Shown here: positions 1-11,942 of the stretch, piece after piece
How positions within the stretch are numbered: the stretch's first letter is position 1
How the letters are laid out: each line of letters opens with the position of its first letter
Translations under genes and position numbers: made by a program
From: Streptomyces spectabilis
Lineage (GTDB): Bacteria > Actinomycetota > Actinomycetes > Streptomycetales > Streptomycetaceae
Direction: 5' to 3'
Assembly: GCF_008704795.1 (NCBI RefSeq)
Contig: NZ_CP023690.1
Coordinates: 9,248,501-9,312,500, forward strand
Length of the DNA stretch: 64,000 nt
Notes under the pieces: model-generated
The model's database searches: none
What the model was told of the DNA's origin: nothing
Seen by the model: only the letters and a program-made list of their open reading frames with translations

Positions 1-903
1 GCCCCGCTGATGTTCCACCGCCTCTTCACCCCGCTGGGCGCCATCATGTTCACCTTCGACGAGGCGCAGAAGTCGGGCGCGAGCCTGACCCGGCTCGTCG
101 GTGTCCTCGGCGAGCCCGCGGAGGAGCGCCTCGTCGGCGACGCGGGCGTCACCCCGGCGGACACCACGCCGCACCCAGTGACGGTGCGAGGCCTCACGTT
201 CAGCTACCCCGACACCGAGCAACCGGTCCTGAAGGACGTCGACCTGACGATCCCCGCCGGTGGTTCGCTCGCCCTCGTCGGCGCGACGGGCGCGGGCAAG
301 TCGACCCTGGCCGCGCTGATCGCGGGCATCGGAACCCCCCAGGCCGGATCGGTGCGCATCGGCACCACCGACCTCGCCGGTCTGGACGAGGCCGGAGCGC
401 GCGCGTTGGTGAGCATCCTGACGCAGGAGACCCATGTGTTCTCCGGCCCGCTCGCCGACGACCTGCGCCTGGCCGCGCCCGAGGCCACCGACGCCGAGCT
501 GATGGACGCACTGCGCACGGTCGGCGCCGACGGCTGGGTCGAGGCCCTGCCCGAAGGCCTCGACACCTTGGTCGGCGAGGGCGGCGAGCGCCTGGACGTC
601 ACCAAGGTCGCCCATATCGCCCTGGCCCGCCTGGTCCTCGGCCGCTCGCCGGTGGTCGTGCTCGACGAGTCGACCGCGGAGGCGGGCAGCGAGGGCGCCG
701 CCGAGCTCGAGCGGGCCGTGCGCGCCGCGTGCGCGGGCCGGACCACGCTGTTCGTGGCGCACCGCCTGACGCAGGCCATGGCGGCCGACCGCATCGCCGT
801 CCTCGACGCGGGCCGCGTCGTGGAGCTGGGCACCCACGACGAACTGGTGGCCCTGGGCGGCCGGTACGCGCGGCTGTGGCAGGCGTGGCGAGAAGGTAGT
901 TAG
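1..903 (+). CDS. cchG: Siderophore half-ABC exporter, CchG-like (5' truncated by window edge)
   Basis: The reading frame is open from base 1, so only the end of the membrane domain and the nucleotide-binding domain are visible. Walker A is GATGAGKS and Walker B is [12 protein letters not shown], and the switch histidine is in LFVAHRL. The family signature LSGGQ is absent: the matching stretch reads [17 protein letters not shown]. An intact ATP-binding face with a lost signature fits one half of an asymmetric heterodimer whose partner is the exporter gene downstream of the NRPS, which has the opposite defects. The gene order exporter-NRPS-exporter matches cchG-cchH-cchI of the S. coelicolor coelichelin cluster as I recall it. 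The likely role is export of the finished siderophore across the membrane. The name rests on context and motifs, not on a database comparison. Confidence 0.85.
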   Translation, partial: APLMFHRLFTPLGAIMFTFDEAQKSGASLTRLVGVLGEPAEERLVGDAGVTPADTTPHPVTVRGLTFSYPDTEQPVLKDVDLTIPAGGSLALVGATGAGKSTLAALIAGIGTPQAGSVRIGTTDLAGLDEAGARALVSILTQETHVFSGPLADDLRLAAPEATDAELMDALRTVGADGWVEALPEGLDTLVGEGGERLDVTKVAHIALARLVLGRSPVVVLDESTAEAGSEGAAELERAVRAACAGRTTLFVAHRLTQAMAADRIAVLDAGRVVELGTHDELVALGGRYARLWQAWREGS

Positions 904-913
904 GCAACCCTCA

Positions 914-940
914 CCGTGGTCAGGACACCCCTGACCACGG
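914..940. terminator. Perfect 11-bp hairpin between cchG and cchH
   Basis: Arms at 914-924 and 930-940 (CCGTGGTCAGG and its exact complement) flank a 5-nt loop. No T-tract follows. The hairpin sits in the short gap between co-directional cluster genes, so it could be an attenuator, an RNA-processing or stability element, or an operator, rather than a full terminator. Confidence 0.5.
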
Positions 941-968
941 TCAGGTCACCGTTCGTTCCTTGGAAGGA

Positions 969-1004
969 AACGCTGAGTCTTCGATGAACGCTGAGTCTTC
1001 GACG
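969..1004 (+). repeat. 18-bp tandem duplication at the NRPS start
   Basis: Two copies of an 18-bp unit (969-986 and 987-1004) differ at one base. They lie in frame and encode NAESSM followed by NAESST. They fall between a GGAAGGA ribosome-binding-like sequence (962-968) and the ATG at 1005, and they create the ATG at 984, so they affect which start codon is best placed. Confidence 0.8.
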
Positions 1005-4000
1005 ATGGAACCGGGCGCTCGTCGCGTACGGCTCTCTCCCGCGGCCCTGGCCGACGTACGCCGTCGAACGGGCGACCACTCCGACCGGACCATCGCCGAA
1101 GCGTGCGCCATCGGTCTCTCGTACTGGGCGACGGGCCAGGGCCCCGACGGCATCGACCTCACCGCGGGCACGCTCTTCGCCGACGTCCTCGCATGGGTCG
1201 ACAACGGCGGCCTCGCGCCGACCGGCTGGGAGGCCGCCGCGGACGGCCGGAGCATCGCCGTCCCCGAGGACGTCGCACTCGCCGACGCGCAGCTCGCGCT
1301 CGACGACCTGGCCGACTTCCCGGACCGGCCGCTCGGCTCCATCGGCCCGTCCAGCGTCACGGCCCGCCTCGAAGCGCTGGCCGAGTGGAACGACACCCGG
1401 GCCGACCGGGTCCGCCCGACCATCGTGGAGATGTTCCTCGAGCAGGCGCGGACCCGGCCGGACGCCGTCGCCATCGTCGATGAGCACCGCTCGCTGACCT
1501 ACGGCGAGGCGGCCGAGCTGTCCAGCCAGCTCGCCCACCACCTGATCGAGCGCGGCCTCGGCGCCGAACAGGTCGTCGGCATCTCGCTCGGCCGCTCCGC
1601 CGAGATGGTCATCGGGCTGCTCGGCGTGCTCCAGGCGGGCTGCGCGTTCGTCCCGCTCGACCCGCAGTGGCCCGCCGCGCGCCGCGCCGTCGTCATCGCC
1701 GACGCCCGCGTCGTGCTCCAGCTCAACGACTCCGGCGCGCACGACCCGAGCGAACCGGACGCCGTCGCCGTCGACCTCGGCGACTGGGCGTACGGCTCCT
1801 ACCCCGCGGGCGGCACCGGGATCACGGTCCTCGGCGACGCCCTGGCATACGTGATCTTCACGTCCGGCTCGACCGGACGGCCCAAGGGCGCGATGATCCG
1901 GCACGAGGCGATCAGCGAGCGCCTGCTCTGGCAGGTCGGTGAGATCCTGGGCTTCGGGCACGACGACGCGTCCCTCTTCAAGGCGCCGCTGTCCTTCGAC
2001 ATCTCCATCAACGAGATTTTCCTGCCGCTGGTGTGCGGCGGCCGCCTCGTGGTCCTGCGGCCCGGCGGCGAGCGCGACCCGCACCACCTGCTCGGTGTCA
2101 TCGCCGAGCAGCGCGTCACCTTCACGTACCTGGTGTCGTCCATGCTGGACGTGCTCCTTGAGATAGCGGGCGACTCCGGGCGCCTGGACAGCCTGCGGCA
2201 CGTGTGGTGCGGCGGCGAGGTGCTCACCCCGGAGCTGTACGAACGGTTCCGCACCCGGCTCGACATCCCCATGTACCACGGCTACGGCCCGGCCGAGACG
2301 ACGATCGGCGTCTCGCACGTCATCTACCGGGGCGAGGCCGAGCGCCTGTCGACGTCGATTGGCAAGGCCAACCCCAACACCCAGCTGTACGTCCTCGACG
2401 ACGAGCTGCGCCCGGTGCCGGTCGGCGTCGGCGGCGAGCTCTACGTGGGCGGATTCCTGCTGGGCCGCGGCTACGTCAACGCCCCCGGTCTGACGGCGTC
2501 CCGGTTCGTGGCGAACCCCTTCGCCGCCGACGGGTCCCGCCTCTACCGGACCGGCGACCTCGCCCGGTTCGCCCCCGACGGCTCCCTCGACTTCCTCGGC
2601 CGGGCCGACAACCAGATCAAGATCCGCGGCATGCGCCTGGAGATCGAGGACGTCGAAGCCGGCCTCGCCGAGCACCCCCGCGTGCGGCACACCTGCGTCG
2701 TCGCGAAGAAGAACGCGGCGGGCGGCACCTACCTCGTCGGATACGTGATCCCGGCCGCCGGGAGCGAGGACCTGCGGGCCGACGACGTCAAGGCGTGGGC
2801 CACCGCGCACATGGTCGAGTACATGGTGCCCGCCCACGTCGTCGTGATGGCGGAGTTCCCGCTCACCGCGAACGGCAAGCTCGACCGCAACGCCCTGCCG
2901 GAACCCGTGATCGGCACCGGCGCGCTTCTCGCACCCGCCACCGAGAACGAGCGCGTGGTGTGCGCGACGGTCGCGGCGCTCCTCCAGCTCGACGAAGTAG
3001 GCGCCGACCAGGACTTCTTCCAGCTCGGCGGCGACAGCATCCTGGCGATCTCGCTGCTCAGCGCGCTGCGCGACGCGGGCCTGTTCGTCACGGCACGGCA
3101 GATCTTCAGCAACAGCGTCCTCGGCGCCCTCGCCGCGGTGGCCAGCCGTGAGGACGTCGCCACCGTGGACCACGGCGATACCGCGACCGGCGCCGTCGTG
3201 GGCTCGCCCATCGTGCAGTGGCTCGGCGAGACCACGGACGCCGTCGACGGCTTCGTGCAGTCCGTCGTCCTCAACACCCCGGCGGACCTGACCGCCGACA
3301 CCCTCGACGCGATCCTCGCCGCCGTCGTCGGCCGCCACGACATGCTGCGCGCCAGGCTGGTGCGCGGCGAGCGCTGGAGCTTCGACATCCCCGAGGCCGA
3401 CCGGGCCACCGCGGACTGGCAGGAGAGCGACCGGCCCCTGGAGGAGTGCGTCGCGCTCGCCACCGAGGGCCTGGACCCGGCGGACGGCGTGATGCTCCGC
3501 GCCGTCTGGCGCCGCGCGGCACGACAGCTCGTCCTGGTCGCCCACCACGTGGTGATCGACGGCGTGTCCTGGCGGGTCCTCATGGAGGACCTGGCCACGG
3601 CGTGGCGGCAGAGCACCGAGGGCAAGGCCCTCGAACTGCCCCCGGTGGGCACCTCGTTCCGGCGCTGGACACAGCTCCTGGACCGCGCCGGGTTCGAGGC
3701 GGACCGCGCCTACTTCCAGCGGCCCCTGCCGGCCGTCGACGAGCCGGTCGGCAGGCGCGCCCTGTCCGACGCCGACACCGTGGCACGGGAGCGAATACGC
3801 ACCGTCTCCGTCGACGCCGAGGTCACCGCCGCGCTCCTCGGCGAGATACCCGCGAAGTTCCACGCGGGCGTCAACGACGTCCTCCTCACCGGGCTCGCCG
3901 TCGCCCTCGCCCGGTGGCGCCGCGACCTCGGACAGGACCAGACGTTCGCCCACATCGAGCTGGAGGGCCACGGCCGCGAGGGCCAGTTCGTCGCCGACGC

Positions 4001-7000
4001 CGTCGGCTTCGAGCCCGACCTGTCGCGCACCGTGGGCTGGTTCACCACCCTGTTCCCGGTGACCGTGGACCCCGGCGCCGCGCCCGACCCGACCGCGCCC
4101 GCCCACCTCGCCGCCGCGCTCAAGGCGGTCAAGGAGGACCTCGCCCGGGTGCCGAGCAACGGCGTCTCCTACGGCGCCCTGCGCTACCTGGCCGACACCG
4201 CCTTCGACGCGCCCGCGCCGCAGGTCCTCTTCAACTACCTCGGCCGCTTCGACGCGGGCGCCGCCGGGGACTGGCAGCTCGCGCACACCACCGGGCAGCT
4301 CGGCGAGAAGCGCGACCCCGCCATGCGCCTGCCGCGCGCCCTGGAGTTCAACGCGATCGCCGAACCCGCCGCGAGCGGCGAGTACGAGCTGGTCACCACC
4401 ATCTCCTGGCCCGACGGGATGTTCACGGACCAGGACATCACCACCATCGGCGGCTACTTCCAGGAGGCCCTCGCGGGCCTCGCCGCGCTCGACGAGGGCG
4501 GCCACACGCCCAGCGACTTCGGACTCGTGCCCCTCACCCAGGCCGACGTCGACGCCCTGGACGGCCCGGCGCTGCGGGACGTCCTGCCGCTGACCCCGCT
4601 CCAGGAAGGCCTGTACTTCCACTCCGTCTTCGACGACGACTCGGCGGGCGCCTACGTCGAGCAGCAGCTCCTCACCCTGGACGGCGAGGTGGACGCCGAC
4701 CGGCTCGCGGCGGCGGCCACCCGGCTGCTCACGCTGTACCCCAACCTCGCCGCGCGCTTCGTCGCGCTCGCCGACGGACGGGTCGTCTCCGTCCTGGACA
4801 GCGGCGTGGAAGCGCCCTTCACCACCCTGGAGCGGCCCGGCATCACCGACGCCGAGATCCGCGCGTACGCGGAGGAGGACCGGCGGGCGGGCTTCGACCT
4901 GGCCACCGGGCCGCTGATGCGCTACACGCTCATCCGCGCGGGCTCCGGCCGCACCGGCCGTACTGTCCTCGTACAGACCGTGCACCACATCATCGCCGAC
5001 GGCTGGTCGGTGCCGCCGATGCTCCGCGCGCTCCTCGCCGAGTACCACGCGCCCGGCACCGTCTACCCGCTCGGCGGCTTCGCCGACTACGTGCGCTGGC
5101 TCGACGCGCGTGACGACGACGAGAGCGACCGGGTCTGGCGCGAGGAACTCGCCGAGCTGCCCGCCGCCTCCCTCGTCGCCGAGGGGCACACCCCCTCCGA
5201 GCGGTTCGCCGACACCGTCGTGGAACCGCAGGAGGACATCGACGCCGCCGTCCGCTCGGCGGGCGTGCCGCTGAGCGTGGCCGTGCACAGCGCCTGGGCG
5301 ATCACCCTCGGCGGCATCCTGCACGGCAACGACGTCGTGTTCGGCTCCACCGTCTCCGGGCGCGACGCGGACGTGCCCGGCATCGAGGACATGGTGGGCC
5401 TGTTCATCAACACCATTCCCGTGCGCGCCCGCTGGACCGGTGACACCACCGCCCGCGACCTGCTCGCCGCGGTGCGCGAACACCAGAGTGCGGTCCTGCC
5501 GCACCAGCACGTCTCGCTGGCCAGGATCGGCCGCCAGACCGGCTCCGGCTCCCTGTTCGACACCCTGGTCGTCTTCGACGTCGCGACCGACGTCGAGGCC
5601 CTGCGGCGGCCCGACGACACCCTCGTCATCGCCGACATCGTGAACGAAGGCGCCCCGCACTACCCGCTGACGCTGGTGGTGGAGCGCGCCCTCGACGGCC
5701 GGCCCCGCTTCAACCTCATCTACGACGGCGCGCTCCTCGGCGAGGCGACCGCGCAGACGATCCTGGGCGCCTTCACCCGGACCCTCACCGGCCTGCTCAC
5801 CCGCCCGGACGCCCTGGTCGACGACCTGGCCTCCGCGAGCGACCGCACTCAGGACCCGGTCACCCCGACGACCCTGGGCGCCCTCTTCGACGCCGCCGCG
5901 CTCCGCGACCCCGACGCCACCGCCGTCACCCAGTGCGGTCTCGACGGCGACACCAGGTCGCTGACCTACGGCGAACTGACGACAGCCAAGGACGCCCTGG
6001 CCGCGACCCTGCGCGCCGCCGGAGTCGGGCCGGGCAAGCGTGTCGCCGTCGCGGTGCCGCGCTCCGTCGAGCAGGTCGTCGCCCTGGTCGCCATCGTCAG
6101 CGCGGGCGGCGCGTACGTGCCCCTGGACCTGGCGTACCCGGACGACCGCCTGGAGTACGTCCTCGCCGACGCCGCCCCGCAGGTCGTCCTCGTGGACGCC
6201 GACCAGCGGGACCGCTTCACCGGCCTCCTCGCCCGCGCCGGAGTCCCGGCCCGCGTGCTCGTCCAGGGCGACGAGCTGCCGCAGGCCCCGGCAGGACCCG
6301 CGCCCGAGGCCCACTGGCACGACCCCGCGTACGTGATCTACACGTCCGGTTCGACAGGACGGCCCAAGGGCGTCGTCGTCCCGCACTCCAGCGTGGTGAC
6401 GCTGCTCGCGAACACGCGGGCCGACATGGACTTCGGCCCCGACGACGTGTGGGTGCAGTTCCACTCCTACTCCTTCGACTTCGCGGTCTGGGAGCTGTGG
6501 GGCGCCCTCGTGCACGGCGGTGAACTCCTCGTGCCCGAGTACGGCCTGACCCGCTCCCCGGTCGACTTCCACCGCCTGGTCCGGGAGCGCGCGGTGACCG
6601 TGCTCAACCAGACCCCGTCGGCCTTCTACCAGTTCGTCGAGGCCGACCGGCTCGCCGACGAGCCGGTCACCGCGCTGCGCCGGATCATCTTCGGCGGCGA
6701 GGCCCTGGACCTCGGACGGCTCCGCGGCTGGGTCGAGCGGCACGGCACCGCCGCGCCCGAGCTCGTCAACATGTACGGCATCACCGAGACCACCGTCCAC
6801 GTCACCCACCGGGTGCTCACCGCCGAGGACTTCGGCGCCGGCGACGACGTCAGCCCCATCGGCGGTCCGATCCCCGGCCTGGCGACCTATCTGCTCGACG
6901 ACCGGCTCCGGCCGGTGCCCCCGGGCCGCGTCGGCGCCATCTACGTCGCAGGCGACCAGGTGTCGCTCGGCTACCTGGGGCGGCCCGGGCTCACCGCGGG

Positions 7001-10000
7001 CCGGTTCGTGGCGGACCCCTTCGCCGCCGACGGCTCCCGCATGTACCACACGGGCGACCTCGCACGCCGCACGCTCGACGGCGAGCTGGAGTTCGCGGGC
7101 CGCGCCGACGACCAGGTGCAGCTCAAGGGCTTCCGCATCGAGCTCGGCGAGGTGGAGTCCGCGGTCAGGGAGCTCGACGGCGTCATCGACGCGGCCGTCA
7201 CCGTGGCGGACACCGGCGACCACCTGGTCGCGCACGTCGTGGGCCGTGTGCCCGGCGACTTCGCCGCGCTCCTGGCCACGAAGCTGCCCGTGCACATGGT
7301 GCCGGGCCGGGTCCTGGAACTCGACGCGCTGCCGCTGACCGTCAACGGCAAGCTCGACCGCAAGGCCCTGATCGCCCGCGCCGCCGAGGACGACACGCCG
7401 GCGGACACGGGCGCCGCGCGGAGCGGTGCCCCGTCGGGCGGTGCCGTGCTCGCCACCCTCGTCGACCTCTTCGCCGAGACGCTGCCCGGCTCCGCAGTGG
7501 ACGGTGACACCGACTTCTTCAAGGCCGGGGGCGACAGCATCGTCGCCATCACCCTGATCAACCGCGGCCGGGCGCTCGGTCTGCACTTCGCGCCCCGCGA
7601 CGTGTTCCTGTTCCGGACGCCGCGCGCCCTCGCCGAGCACCTGGAGGCGCAGGCGCCGCGGGCCACGGCGGCCGCGGCCGCGCCCGCCCGCCGCGAGGAC
7701 GGCCCGCTGACCCCGACGCCGATCATCCTGCGCCAGCGCGAACTGGGCGGCTCCCTCGCCCGGTTCGCCCAGGCCCGGACCCTGGTGGCGCCCGAGGGCA
7801 CCGGCTTCGCCGACGCCGAGCGCGCCGCGAACGCCGTCGTCGCCGCGCACCCGGCCCTGCGCCTGTGCCTGCGCGCCGAGCACGGCGTGTGGACCCTGCG
7901 CACCGAACCGGCCCGCGACGTCACTGTCGTACGACCCGACGAGACCGCCGCGAGCGACGCGACGGCCGTGGCGAACGACGCCGCCGGACGCCTCGACCCC
8001 GCATCCGGGGACGTCATCGCGTTCGCCTGGCTGGAGGCCAGCAGGACCCTCGTCGTCACCGTGCACCACCTCGCCGTCGACTCGGTGTCCTGGCTCGTCC
8101 TCCTGGACGACCTGGCCACCGCGATGAAGGGCGCGGACCTGGCACCGCCCACCACGTCCTACGCCGAGTACGCCGAGGCCCTGACGCTGCGGTCCACGCA
8201 GACGCTCGACGGCCTCGGGCACTGGGTCGACACGCTCCGGGCGCCCGCCCTGCTCCCGGCGGCGGGCGAGCTGCGCGAGAGGACCGTCGTGCTCGCCCCC
8301 GAGACGAGCGACCGTGTGACGCGCACCGCGCCCGCCGCGCTCGGCGTCGACCTCACCGAGCTGCTGTGCGGCGCGCTGCGCACCGCGCTGACGCGGATCC
8401 AGGCCTCGCCCACCGACCTCGCGGTCGACCTGGAGCGGCACGGCCGGGTCCCGGTCGAGGAGCACCACGACTACACCCGCACCGTCGGCTGGTTCACCGC
8501 CATCGCGCCCGTGCGCCTGAGCGCGCACACCGACCCCGTCGCGGCGGCGCGCGAGGTCGCCGAGCGCCAGCCGGACGAGCACGGACAGCTCGCCTACGGC
8601 CAGCTCAGGTACCTCAACCCGCAGACGGCCCCGCTGCTCACCGCCCGCCCGCAGGTCCTCTTCAACTACCTCGGCCGGGGCAGCGAGTCCCAGGCGCTCC
8701 ACCTCACCGGCGGCGACCAGGGCAGCCCCTACGCCGTCGAGGTCAACGCCTGGACCGACGCGGCCACCGGCAGCCTGCACGCGGCCTTCACCCTCGCCGA
8801 CGGCGTTCCCGACGAGATCACCGAGCACTGGCTCGGCGCCCTCGAACACCTCGCGGACGCCGCCACGACGGCCGAGCGCACGGCACCGGTCACCCCCCTC
8901 CAGCGCGGCCTGTTCTTCCAGGCCCAGATGGCGGGCACGGCCGGACACTACGTCGCGCAGAGCTACTTCACCTTCGACCGGCGCCTGGACGCCGACGCGC
9001 TCGCCGGGGCGATGTCCTACGTGATGTGGCGCCACCCGGTCGTCGGCGCGGGCTTCGCCACCGACGACGACGGCAACCCGGTCCAGGTCCTCAAGGCGGC
9101 GAGCCGCCGCGTCGACGTCCGCACGGTCGACCTGGCGACGGACGCGGAGGTCGAGGACCTGCGCGCCCGGGACCGCGACACGGGCTTCGACCCGGCCGAG
9201 CCGCCGCTGATCCGCCTGACCGTGGTGCGCAGGCCCGACGGCGGCGACGGACTGCTCCTGAGCTACCACCTGCTGCTGTGGGACGGCTGGTCCCGCGAGA
9301 TCGTGCTGCGGGACCTGTTCGACGCCTACGCGGCCCTCCGCGCGGGCGAGTCCCTCGACCCGGCCCCCGCCACGCCGAGCTTCGAGGACTACGCCAGGGC
9401 GCTCGACGCCAAGGACCCCGTCGTCTCCGAACGCTTCTGGGCGGAGCACCTGGCGGGCCTGTCGGGCCCGACGCTGCTCGCGGGAGCCGCGCCGGCCCTG
9501 TCGGACGACCTGCCGCACGCCCTCGTGCACACCCTCACGACCGAGCAGTCGGACCTGCTGCGGGACGCGGCCAAGGCACACGGCGTGACCTTGAACTCGC
9601 TCCTCACCGGCGCGTTCGGCCTGCTGCTCGGCGCCCACACGGGCCGCGCCGACGCCGTGTTCGGCGTGACCGTCTCCGGCCGTGACGGCGAGGGCCTGTC
9701 CGACATCGTCGGCGTGTTGCTCAACACCGTGCCCATGTGGACGCGGGCCCGCCCCGACGACACCGCACGGGACTACCTGGAGGCCGTGCAGCGGGCCCGG
9801 GTCGAGGCGATGGAGCACGAGCACGTCGGCCTCGGCGAGATCCAGCGCGCCAGCGGACACGACACCCTCTTCGACAACCTCTTCGTGCTCCAGAACTTCC
9901 TGGACATGGACGCGTTCGCCGCGATGAACTCCCGGCACGGCATCACCTCGGTCAAGGCCGACGACTCCACCCACTATCCGTTCACCTGGGTCGTGACGCC

Positions 10001-11942
10001 GGGCGACCGCCTGACGGTCAAGCTGGAGCACCGCGACGGCGACCCGGACAACGCCCGCCGTCTCCTCGGCGACTACGTGCGCGTCCTGGAGGACCTGGCC
10101 CGCTCGACCGGTCCCGTCGGCGCCCTGCCCGGCCTCGGCGAGGAGCCGCGGCCCGTGGAGCGCACGGACGTCGGCACGGACACGGTCGTCGACCGGTTCG
10201 ACCGTGCCGCCGACCGGGATCCGCAGCGGGTGGCGCTCGTCGCCCACGGCGCGACCATGACGTTCGCCGAGCTGCGGGACCGCAGCCGCGCGGTGGCGGG
10301 CGTGCTCGCCGCCCGGAACATCGGCCCCGAGACGACCGTGGGTCTCGCGATCCCGCGCTCCCTCGACTCGATCGTGGCGCTGTTCGCCGTGCTGCGCGTC
10401 GGCGCCGCGTACGTCCCCCTTGAGCTCGACCACCCGGACGAGCGGATCGCCGCGATCGTCGACGACGCACGGCCCGAGGTGATCCTCACCGTGAGCGCCG
10501 TGGCGCCCCGGCTCACCGGCGACCTGATCGAGCTCGACCGCCCGCTGCCCCCGGCCGAGCCGTACGTGACGTTCGCGCCCGAGGACCCGGACCGGCTGCG
10601 GCACCCCGCGTACACGATCTACACCTCCGGTTCGACCGGAAAGCCCAAGGGCGTGGTGACCGAGTACGCCGGGCTCACCAACATGCTGGTCAACCATCAG
10701 CGGCGGATCTTCGAGCCGGTCCTCGCCGACCACGGCCACCGGGTCTTCCGGATCGCCCACACCGTGTCGTTCGCGTTCGACATGTCGTGGGAGGAGCTGC
10801 TGTGGCTCGCCGACGGGCACGAGGTGCACATCTGCGACGAGGAGCTGCGCCGGGACGCGCCGCGCCTGGTCGAGTACTGCCTGGAGCACGGGATCGACGT
10901 CATCAACGTGACCCCCACCTATGCGCAGCAGCTGGTGGCCGAGGGCCTGCTCGACAAGCCGGAACGGCGCCCGGCCCTGGTGCTCCTCGGGGGCGAGGCC
11001 GTCACCCCGACGCTCTGGCAGCGGCTCGCCGAGACCGAGGGAACGGTCGGCTACAACCTCTACGGACCCACCGAGTACACCATCAACACCCTCGGCGTCG
11101 GCACCTTCGAGTGCCAGGACCCGGTGGTGGGCGTGGCCATCGACAACACCGACGCGTACGTCCTCGACCCGTGGCTGCGGCCGCTGCCGGACGGCGTACC
11201 CGGTGAGCTGTACGTGGCGGGCATCGGCATCGCCCGCGGCTACCTCGGGCAGTACGCCCAGAGCGCGCACCGCTTCGTCGCGTGCCCGTTCGGGGCGCCC
11301 GGCCAGCGGATGTACCGCACCGGCGACCTGGTGGTGCGGCGGCCCGACGGGAACCTGATGTACCTGGGCCGCACCGACCAGCAGGTCAAGATCCGCGGGC
11401 ACCGCGTCGAACTCGGCGAGGTCGAGGCCGCGTTCGCCGCGCACCCGGCGGTGCGCTTCGCGGCCGCGGTCGCTCAGCCCGACCCGCAGGTCGACGGCGC
11501 GTACCGGCTCGCCGCGTACCTCGTCCTCGACGGCGCGGACCTCGCGGCGGTGGCGGCCGAGGTGGGCACGGGTCTTCCGGACTTCCTGCGCCCGACGCAC
11601 TATGCCCAGGTCGACAGCATCCCGTTGACGGTGAACGGGAAGGCGGACACCAAGGCGCTGCCGGAGGCCAAGCCGCTCGGCGCGCTGACCACGGCGACGG
11701 AGCGGCGTCCGGAGACCGAGACCGAGACCCTGGTGTGCGAGTACTTCGCCGAAGCACTCGACCTGGATGATGACGAGGTGAGCGCAGTGAGCGACTTCGT
11801 GTCCCTCGGAGGGCACTCCATGCTGGCGGTGCGGCTCAACGGGCTGCTCCGCCGCGAGTTCGGACCTGTGATCACCATCCGCGACCTGTTCACCCTACGA
11901 ACCCCCGAAGCGATTGCCCGCCACCTCGATGACCACTCCTGA
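984..11942 (+). CDS. cchH: Trimodular NRPS, coelichelin synthetase-like (CchH)
   Basis: This 3652-residue synthetase has the order A1-T1-E1-C-A2-T2-E2-C-A3-T3 and no thioesterase. Carrier-site serines are near residues 685 (GGDSI), 2185 (GGDSI) and 3612 (GGHSM). Epimerisation motifs are HHVVIDGVS and HHLAVDSVS. Condensation motifs are HHIIADG and a variant, YHLLLWDG. By alignment with GrsA I read the specificity codes as DINYWGGIGK (A1), DFWNIGMVHK (A2) and DMENLGLINK (A3), which I recall as formyl-hydroxyornithine, threonine and hydroxyornithine in coelichelin assembly. Coelichelin is a tetrapeptide from three modules, so module 1 would act twice. About 150 residues before A1 match no domain I recognise. 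Possible starts are TTG 960, ATG 984 and ATG 1005; 984 has the best-placed upstream GGAAGGA. The end overlaps the next exporter gene. Confidence 0.93.
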   Translation: MNAESSTMEPGARRVRLSPAALADVRRRTGDHSDRTIAEACAIGLSYWATGQGPDGIDLTAGTLFADVLAWVDNGGLAPTGWEAAADGRSIAVPEDVALADAQLALDDLADFPDRPLGSIGPSSVTARLEALAEWNDTRADRVRPTIVEMFLEQARTRPDAVAIVDEHRSLTYGEAAELSSQLAHHLIERGLGAEQVVGISLGRSAEMVIGLLGVLQAGCAFVPLDPQWPAARRAVVIADARVVLQLNDSGAHDPSEPDAVAVDLGDWAYGSYPAGGTGITVLGDALAYVIFTSGSTGRPKGAMIRHEAISERLLWQVGEILGFGHDDASLFKAPLSFDISINEIFLPLVCGGRLVVLRPGGERDPHHLLGVIAEQRVTFTYLVSSMLDVLLEIAGDSGRLDSLRHVWCGGEVLTPELYERFRTRLDIPMYHGYGPAETTIGVSHVIYRGEAERLSTSIGKANPNTQLYVLDDELRPVPVGVGGELYVGGFLLGRGYVNAPGLTASRFVANPFAADGSRLYRTGDLARFAPDGSLDFLGRADNQIKIRGMRLEIEDVEAGLAEHPRVRHTCVVAKKNAAGGTYLVGYVIPAAGSEDLRADDVKAWATAHMVEYMVPAHVVVMAEFPLTANGKLDRNALPEPVIGTGALLAPATENERVVCATVAALLQLDEVGADQDFFQLGGDSILAISLLSALRDAGLFVTARQIFSNSVLGALAAVASREDVATVDHGDTATGAVVGSPIVQWLGETTDAVDGFVQSVVLNTPADLTADTLDAILAAVVGRHDMLRARLVRGERWSFDIPEADRATADWQESDRPLEECVALATEGLDPADGVMLRAVWRRAARQLVLVAHHVVIDGVSWRVLMEDLATAWRQSTEGKALELPPVGTSFRRWTQLLDRAGFEADRAYFQRPLPAVDEPVGRRALSDADTVARERIRTVSVDAEVTAALLGEIPAKFHAGVNDVLLTGLAVALARWRRDLGQDQTFAHIELEGHGREGQFVADAVGFEPDLSRTVGWFTTLFPVTVDPGAAPDPTAPAHLAAALKAVKEDLARVPSNGVSYGALRYLADTAFDAPAPQVLFNYLGRFDAGAAGDWQLAHTTGQLGEKRDPAMRLPRALEFNAIAEPAASGEYELVTTISWPDGMFTDQDITTIGGYFQEALAGLAALDEGGHTPSDFGLVPLTQADVDALDGPALRDVLPLTPLQEGLYFHSVFDDDSAGAYVEQQLLTLDGEVDADRLAAAATRLLTLYPNLAARFVALADGRVVSVLDSGVEAPFTTLERPGITDAEIRAYAEEDRRAGFDLATGPLMRYTLIRAGSGRTGRTVLVQTVHHIIADGWSVPPMLRALLAEYHAPGTVYPLGGFADYVRWLDARDDDESDRVWREELAELPAASLVAEGHTPSERFADTVVEPQEDIDAAVRSAGVPLSVAVHSAWAITLGGILHGNDVVFGSTVSGRDADVPGIEDMVGLFINTIPVRARWTGDTTARDLLAAVREHQSAVLPHQHVSLARIGRQTGSGSLFDTLVVFDVATDVEALRRPDDTLVIADIVNEGAPHYPLTLVVERALDGRPRFNLIYDGALLGEATAQTILGAFTRTLTGLLTRPDALVDDLASASDRTQDPVTPTTLGALFDAAALRDPDATAVTQCGLDGDTRSLTYGELTTAKDALAATLRAAGVGPGKRVAVAVPRSVEQVVALVAIVSAGGAYVPLDLAYPDDRLEYVLADAAPQVVLVDADQRDRFTGLLARAGVPARVLVQGDELPQAPAGPAPEAHWHDPAYVIYTSGSTGRPKGVVVPHSSVVTLLANTRADMDFGPDDVWVQFHSYSFDFAVWELWGALVHGGELLVPEYGLTRSPVDFHRLVRERAVTVLNQTPSAFYQFVEADRLADEPVTALRRIIFGGEALDLGRLRGWVERHGTAAPELVNMYGITETTVHVTHRVLTAEDFGAGDDVSPIGGPIPGLATYLLDDRLRPVPPGRVGAIYVAGDQVSLGYLGRPGLTAGRFVADPFAADGSRMYHTGDLARRTLDGELEFAGRADDQVQLKGFRIELGEVESAVRELDGVIDAAVTVADTGDHLVAHVVGRVPGDFAALLATKLPVHMVPGRVLELDALPLTVNGKLDRKALIARAAEDDTPADTGAARSGAPSGGAVLATLVDLFAETLPGSAVDGDTDFFKAGGDSIVAITLINRGRALGLHFAPRDVFLFRTPRALAEHLEAQAPRATAAAAAPARREDGPLTPTPIILRQRELGGSLARFAQARTLVAPEGTGFADAERAANAVVAAHPALRLCLRAEHGVWTLRTEPARDVTVVRPDETAASDATAVANDAAGRLDPASGDVIAFAWLEASRTLVVTVHHLAVDSVSWLVLLDDLATAMKGADLAPPTTSYAEYAEALTLRSTQTLDGLGHWVDTLRAPALLPAAGELRERTVVLAPETSDRVTRTAPAALGVDLTELLCGALRTALTRIQASPTDLAVDLERHGRVPVEEHHDYTRTVGWFTAIAPVRLSAHTDPVAAAREVAERQPDEHGQLAYGQLRYLNPQTAPLLTARPQVLFNYLGRGSESQALHLTGGDQGSPYAVEVNAWTDAATGSLHAAFTLADGVPDEITEHWLGALEHLADAATTAERTAPVTPLQRGLFFQAQMAGTAGHYVAQSYFTFDRRLDADALAGAMSYVMWRHPVVGAGFATDDDGNPVQVLKAASRRVDVRTVDLATDAEVEDLRARDRDTGFDPAEPPLIRLTVVRRPDGGDGLLLSYHLLLWDGWSREIVLRDLFDAYAALRAGESLDPAPATPSFEDYARALDAKDPVVSERFWAEHLAGLSGPTLLAGAAPALSDDLPHALVHTLTTEQSDLLRDAAKAHGVTLNSLLTGAFGLLLGAHTGRADAVFGVTVSGRDGEGLSDIVGVLLNTVPMWTRARPDDTARDYLEAVQRARVEAMEHEHVGLGEIQRASGHDTLFDNLFVLQNFLDMDAFAAMNSRHGITSVKADDSTHYPFTWVVTPGDRLTVKLEHRDGDPDNARRLLGDYVRVLEDLARSTGPVGALPGLGEEPRPVERTDVGTDTVVDRFDRAADRDPQRVALVAHGATMTFAELRDRSRAVAGVLAARNIGPETTVGLAIPRSLDSIVALFAVLRVGAAYVPLELDHPDERIAAIVDDARPEVILTVSAVAPRLTGDLIELDRPLPPAEPYVTFAPEDPDRLRHPAYTIYTSGSTGKPKGVVTEYAGLTNMLVNHQRRIFEPVLADHGHRVFRIAHTVSFAFDMSWEELLWLADGHEVHICDEELRRDAPRLVEYCLEHGIDVINVTPTYAQQLVAEGLLDKPERRPALVLLGGEAVTPTLWQRLAETEGTVGYNLYGPTEYTINTLGVGTFECQDPVVGVAIDNTDAYVLDPWLRPLPDGVPGELYVAGIGIARGYLGQYAQSAHRFVACPFGAPGQRMYRTGDLVVRRPDGNLMYLGRTDQQVKIRGHRVELGEVEAAFAAHPAVRFAAAVAQPDPQVDGAYRLAAYLVLDGADLAAVAAEVGTGLPDFLRPTHYAQVDSIPLTVNGKADTKALPEAKPLGALTTATERRPETETETLVCEYFAEALDLDDDEVSAVSDFVSLGGHSMLAVRLNGLLRREFGPVITIRDLFTLRTPEAIARHLDDHS

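Noticed and set aside
900..11816. A 3638-codon open frame on the minus strand across the NRPS gene
   Set aside because: It is the antisense shadow of a GC-rich gene: its translation is low-complexity Arg/Gly/Val-rich with no domain, while the plus strand has all NRPS motifs.
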